A stretch of 64,000 nt of DNA. It comes from Hordeum vulgare subsp. vulgare (Eukaryota; Streptophyta; Magnoliopsida; Poales; Poaceae). This document shows, piece by piece, positions 60,009 to 64,000 of this stretch (positions within the stretch are counted from its first letter, which is position 1; each line of letters starts with the position of its first letter). The notes beneath the pieces were generated by a model. The model saw nothing but the letters and a program-made list of their open reading frames with translations. It was not told where the DNA came from and did not search any database. The DNA lies in NCBI RefSeq assembly GCF_904849725.1, contig NC_058519.1, positions 106,876,881-106,940,880 of the forward strand. The letters run 5' to 3'. The position numbers and the translations under genes are program-made.

Positions 60009-61799
60009 TGTTGGGGAACGTCGCATGGGAAACAAAATTTTTCCTACGCGCACGAAGACCTATCATGGTGATGTCCATCTACGAGAGGGGATGTGTGATC
60101 TACGTACCCTTGTAGACCGTACAGCAGAAGCATTAGTGAACGCGGTTGATGTAGTGGAACGTCCTCACGTCCCTCGATCCGCCCCGCGAACCGTCCCGCG
60201 ATCAGTCCCACGATCTAGTACCGAACGGACGGCACCTCCGCGTTCAGCACACGTACAACTCGACGATGATCTCGGCCTTCTTGATCCAGCAAGAGAGACG
60301 GAGAGGTAGAAGAGTTCTCCGGCAGCGTGACGGCGCTCCGGAGGTTGGTGATGATCTTGTCTCGGCAGGGCTCCGCCCGAGCTCCGCAGAAACGCGATCT
60401 AGAGGTAAAACCGTGGAGATATGTGGTCGGGCTGCCGTGGCAAAAGTTGTCTCAAATTAGCCCTAATACCTCAGTATATATAGGAGGGAGGGGGAGGGAG
60501 GAGGCAGCCTCAAACCTCAAGGTTTGGCCGAAATTGGAGGTGGAGGAGTCCTATTCCAATCCTACTTGGAGTAGGATTCCACCTTCCCACTTGGAAACTC
60601 TTTCCACCTTGTGTTTTTTCCTTCTCAAACCTTATGGGCCTTAGTGGGAACTTATTCCAGCCCACTAGGGGCTGGTTTATCTCTTCCCATAGCCCATGAG
60701 ACCCCTTGGGGCGTGACACCCCTCCCGATGGTCCCCGACACCCCTCCCGGCACTCCCGGTACACTACCGATGAGCCCGAAACTTTTCCGTTGACCAAAAC
60801 AGGACTTCCTATATATCAATCTTTACCTCCGGACCATTCCGGAGCTCCTCGTGATGTCCTGGATCTCATCCGGGACTCCGAACAACATTCAGTAACCAAC
60901 CATATAACTCAAATACGCATAAAACAACGTCGAACCTTAAGTGTGCACACCCTGCTGGTTCGAGAACTATGTAGACATGACCCGAGAGACTCCTCGGTCA
61001 ATATCCTATAGCGGGACCTGGATGCCCATATTGGATCCTACATTTTCTACGAAGATCTTATCGTTTGAACCTCAGTGCCAAGGATTCATATAATCCCATA
61101 TGTCATTCCCTTTGTCCTTTGGTATGTTACTTGCCCGAGATTCGATCGTCAGTATCCGCATACCTATTTCAATCTCGTTTACCGGCAAGTCTCTTTACTC
61201 GTTCCATAATACAAGATCCCACAACTTACACTAAGTCACATTGCTTGCAAGGCTTGTGTGTGATGTTGTATTACCGAGTGGGCCCCGAGATACCTCTCCG
61301 TCATACGGAGTGACAAATCCCAGTCTCGATCCATACTAACTCAACGAACACCTTCGGAGATACCTGTAGAGCATCTTTATAGTCACCCAGTTACGTTGCG
61401 ACGTTTGATACACACAAATTATTCCTCCAGTGTTAGTAAGTTATATGATCTCATGGTCATAGGAACAAATACTTGACACGCAGAAAACAGTAGCAACAAA
61501 ATGACACGATCAACATGCTACGTCTATTAGTTTGGGTCTAGTCCATCACATGATTCTCCTAATGATGTGATCCCGTTTATCAAATGACAACACTTGCCTA
61601 TGGTCAGGAAACCTTGACCATCTTTGATCAACGAGCTAGTCAACTAGAGGCTTACTAGGGACAATGTTTTGTCTATGTATCCACACAAGTATTGTGTTTC
61701 CAATCAATACAATTATAGCATGGATAATAAACGATTATCATGAACTAAGAAATATAATAATAACTAATTTATTATTGCCTCTAGGGCATATTTCCAACA
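60009..61799 (-). repeat. Right (5') full LTR of the composite element
   Basis: 1791 bp, from a different Angela/WIS subfamily than 53225-55038, as shown by 60480-60830, where the sequence is not alignable by eye to the other LTRs of the window. The primer-binding site lies just to its left (about 59993-60008). Confidence 0.85.
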
Positions 61800-62497
61800 T
61801 GTCATTCCCTTTGTCCTTCGGTATGTTACTTGCCCGAGATTCGATCGTTAGTATCCGCATACCTATTTCAATCTCGTTTACCGGCAAGTCTCTTTACTCG
61901 TTCCGTAATACAAGATCTCGTAACTTACACTAAGCTACATTGCTTGCAAGGCTTGTGTGTGATGTTGTATTACCGAGTGGGCCCTGAGATACCTCTCCGT
62001 CACACGGAGTGACAAATCCCAGTCTTGATCCATACTAACTCAACTAACACCTTCGGAGATACCTGTAGAGCATCTTTATAGTCACCCAGTTACGTTGCGA
62101 CGTTTGATACACACAAAGCATTCCTCCGGTGTCAGTGAGTTATACGATCTCATGGTCATAGGAATAAATACTTGACACGCAGAAAACAGTAGCAACAAAA
62201 TGACACGATCAACATGCTACATCTATTAGTTTGGGTCTAGTCCATCACATGATTCTCCTAATGATGTGATCCCGTTATCAAGTGACAACACTTGCCTATG
62301 GCCAGGAAACCTTGACCATCTTTGATCAACGAGCTAGTCAACTAGAGGCTTACTAGGGACAGTGTTTTGTCTATGTATCCACACAAGTATTGTGTTTCCA
62401 ATCAATACAATTATAGCATGGATAATAAACGATTATCATGAACTAAGAAATATAATAATAACTAATTTATTATTGCCTCTAGGGCATATTTCCAACA
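61800..62497 (-). repeat. Partial LTR, 698 bp (U3 side only)
   Basis: It corresponds to 61101-61799 of the adjacent LTR and 54341-55038 of the left LTR. The outer end is intact and abuts the ATAAC duplicate, so it is the true outer end of the first-inserted element. Confidence 0.9.
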
Positions 62498-62502
62498 ATA
62501 AC

Positions 62503-64000
62503 ATCCATCGAACATAGACAAAGATATGGGCTTAATGTTTCTCCCCAACATATTTATCATAAATATAATTGTCAACAATAATGAATCATGACCAAATATA
62601 TTTGGGTGGATATATATGTTTGGATATTTCCCCACCACATGGTGCTTGCCAACTAATAGAGTGAGGTTGGAATAGGAAGTTGACTCAACATGAAAAGTAA
62701 GTAACATGAAAGTAAATAGATTGTCCCTTCATAAAGGGAACGATGGATTTGCAGAGGTGCCAGAGCTCATTGTTTTAAAAGAGAGATGAATATGTAATTT
62801 TCAGTGGTGTGCTTTCATGCCAACATCACAACAGAGTTTTCAATATATTCCGTGCTAATCACATTATTGGCGGTTCCTAAACAAAATTTAAATTTTACTA
62901 CCTCTTCACCATTCAATGACATTCCATGGCTAGCCGTATCCATGGGTACCATCCAAACAATCAACTTTCTATGGGGGGTTCTTGTTTATTTATTTTTGTA
63001 TTATGTAGGACTCAACATCCTTTTTACCAGCCTCTCTCGTGCAATGACAAGTGAATAAACACTCATCTTTAGAATAACTCGCTTAGCATGGATGATAATG
63101 ACCGCCCCATCGCTCCATGTGCGGTACGGGCACACAAAACGGATGTTTATTTGAATGTTTAGAGGTGGCACATGCAAATTTACTTGGAATAGTAGTGAAA
63201 TACCATATATAGGTAGGTATGGTGGACTCTCATGGAAGAAACTTGTCTCAGGGATTTCGATGCACAAGTAGTATCTCTAGTTAGTACGAAGTTTTGGCTA
63301 GCAAAAGGTTCTAAACAAGCACCACATGTTGGAGGATCCATAACAATATAACGTCTATGCAAATATACCCAAACATAACCATTAAGTTGTCTTCCTTGTC
63401 AAACTTCAGCAATTTGATCCTGCTTGAAAATAATTAATGGGTACTCACAATCATAAAGGATGTCCAACATAATATATTTGAATGTGAAAGTTCTCCTTCT
63501 TATACTAGCCATTCAGGAATTGCTTGTATGGCCAATATTATGATTGTCAAACTTCAATAGATTTTACATTGTAGAACCAAATGTTAAATTACTTCTAAGA
63601 ATGTAGAGCATTGATAATTTCATATTAATGATATTTTATTCATTCACAATTTTACTCTTAGGATATAAGTGAAGCACAACAGTAAACATCAAACTACTCT
63701 CAAAAGATATAAGTGAAGACCAATGAGTAGTCAAACCATTAATTAGCTATGTGAGGGCTCTCTCTCAATAAAGGTTTTCAGATCTGATTATTTTGTTCAA
63801 ACAGTAAGTAAAACAAAAATACACTCCAAGAATAGGACATATCATGTGGACAAATAAAAATTTAGACTCAACATAGGCTAACCGATATTTGTTAACAAAG
63901 AGAAGTGGTATGCGTAGCATCCCCAAGCTTTGATGCTTGAGACTTCTTGAAATATTTACTTGAGCTTACTTGGGCATCCACAATCTTGAGCTTGCATACC
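62503..64000 (-). other. Interior of the Sabrina/WHAM-type element
   Basis: Continuation of 52876-53219 after the composite element. AT-rich, no domain-bearing ORF. Near 63920 it contains tagcatccccaagctt, echoing the purine tract next to the LTR at 52876. Confidence 0.5.

Larger units (their letters stand above)
53225..62497 (-). mobile_element. Composite Angela/WIS-type Copia element with mismatched LTRs and a third partial LTR
   Basis: A perfect 5-bp duplication, ATAAC (53220-53224 and 62498-62502), bounds the whole unit. From left to right: LTR 53225-55038, decayed interior 55039-60008, a full LTR 60009-61799, and a 698-bp LTR piece 61800-62497 that starts abruptly in mid-LTR (tgtcattccc) and ends at a proper CCAACA. 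The left LTR has the same middle as the plus-strand Angela at 20985; the right full LTR has a different middle (60480-60830). They are not a normal LTR pair. The partial piece is closer to the left LTR (about 9 differences by hand) than to the adjacent full LTR (about 20 or more). Confidence 0.85.
49646..64000 (-). mobile_element. Gypsy retrotransposon of Sabrina/WHAM type, 3' end, runs off the window
   Basis: On the minus strand a purine-rich tract (aagcttggggatgc, 52876-52889) directly precedes an LTR that starts TGATACACCTCC at 52875 and ends GTAGTAGACATCA at 49646. Those are the polypurine tract and 3' LTR of a Gypsy element read right to left. The interior (52876-53219, 62503-64000) is AT-rich and non-coding here, as in the region downstream of pol in this group, and it is interrupted by the composite Angela element. 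The 5' LTR lies beyond 64000. The family name is from memory of similar LTRs and is uncertain; Gypsy is firm. Confidence 0.7.

Noticed and set aside
59863..60309. 148-aa ORF (plus), also seen at 53184-53525 and in complement at 22514-22960 and 29627-29959
   Set aside because: It recurs because it lies in the repeated Angela LTR end, on the strand opposite to the element; it is a shadow of the LTR.
54340..62497. Simple tandem duplication by slippage as the origin of the 698-bp LTR piece
   Set aside because: The piece is closer to the distant left LTR than to its immediate neighbour, which a local copy would not be.

Overview
The window is a stretch of nuclear genome from a grass of the wheat tribe (Triticeae; Triticum, Aegilops or Hordeum cannot be told apart here). 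The evidence is the density and identity of the transposable elements: two BARE1/Angela/WIS-type Copia elements with 1.8 kb LTRs beginning TGTTGGAA, a Fatima-type Gypsy LTR beginning TGAGGGAGCC, a non-coding LARD (Sukkula-like) with LTRs of about 4.6 kb, Gypsy LTRs beginning TGATAC/TGATAA, Mutator-like elements and Stowaway/MITE remnants. No bacterial-style operon, CRISPR array, tRNA or rRNA gene was seen.

Layout. 1-797 is a Gypsy LTR fragment cut by the window edge. 2240-3372 is a 1.1 kb Mutator-like element with 240-bp terminal inverted repeats around a GC-rich core. 3373-6460 is a small gene island: two paralogous intronless genes on the minus strand encode 94-aa and 70-aa predicted membrane proteins, each with a TATA box, separated by a MITE. 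6461-10532 is a 4.07 kb Mutator-like element carrying a decayed plant-mobile-domain gene. 11185-15381 is the main host gene: a ten-exon minus-strand gene, intact when spliced by eye (1107 bp, 368 aa), for a chloroplast-type alpha/beta hydrolase that matches the chlorophyll dephytylase CLD1 family. Its exons are too short to show up as ORFs.

From 15.4 kb to the right edge everything is nested retroelements. A decayed gene with a 'putative gypsy type transposon' domain (17316-18001, resuming at 39584) is split by a complete LARD (18002-39578, minus strand, TSD ACAGA). The left LTR of the LARD is itself split by a complete Angela/BARE1 element (20985-29927, plus strand, TSD ACAGC) whose polyprotein has one frameshift and one stop. 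At 40515 a Fatima-like Gypsy element begins. Its 5' LTR holds an Angela-type solo LTR (40889-42713). Its interior has decayed gag and protease but no reverse transcriptase or integrase, followed by an antisense spliced gene. At 49646 it is interrupted by a minus-strand Gypsy element of Sabrina/WHAM type, whose 3' LTR contains a solo LTR (50985-52573) and whose interior contains a composite Angela/WIS element (53225-62497) before running off the window.

The perfect or near-perfect target-site duplications give a clear relative order of insertion: each inner element is younger than the one it interrupts. The best targets for a second look are the composite Angela element with mismatched LTRs plus a third partial LTR, the intact CLD1-like gene with a GC-AG first intron, the pair of small membrane-protein genes, and the repeated CCGG-centred motif in the non-coding LARD interior. 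I found no evidence of a new defence or signalling system.
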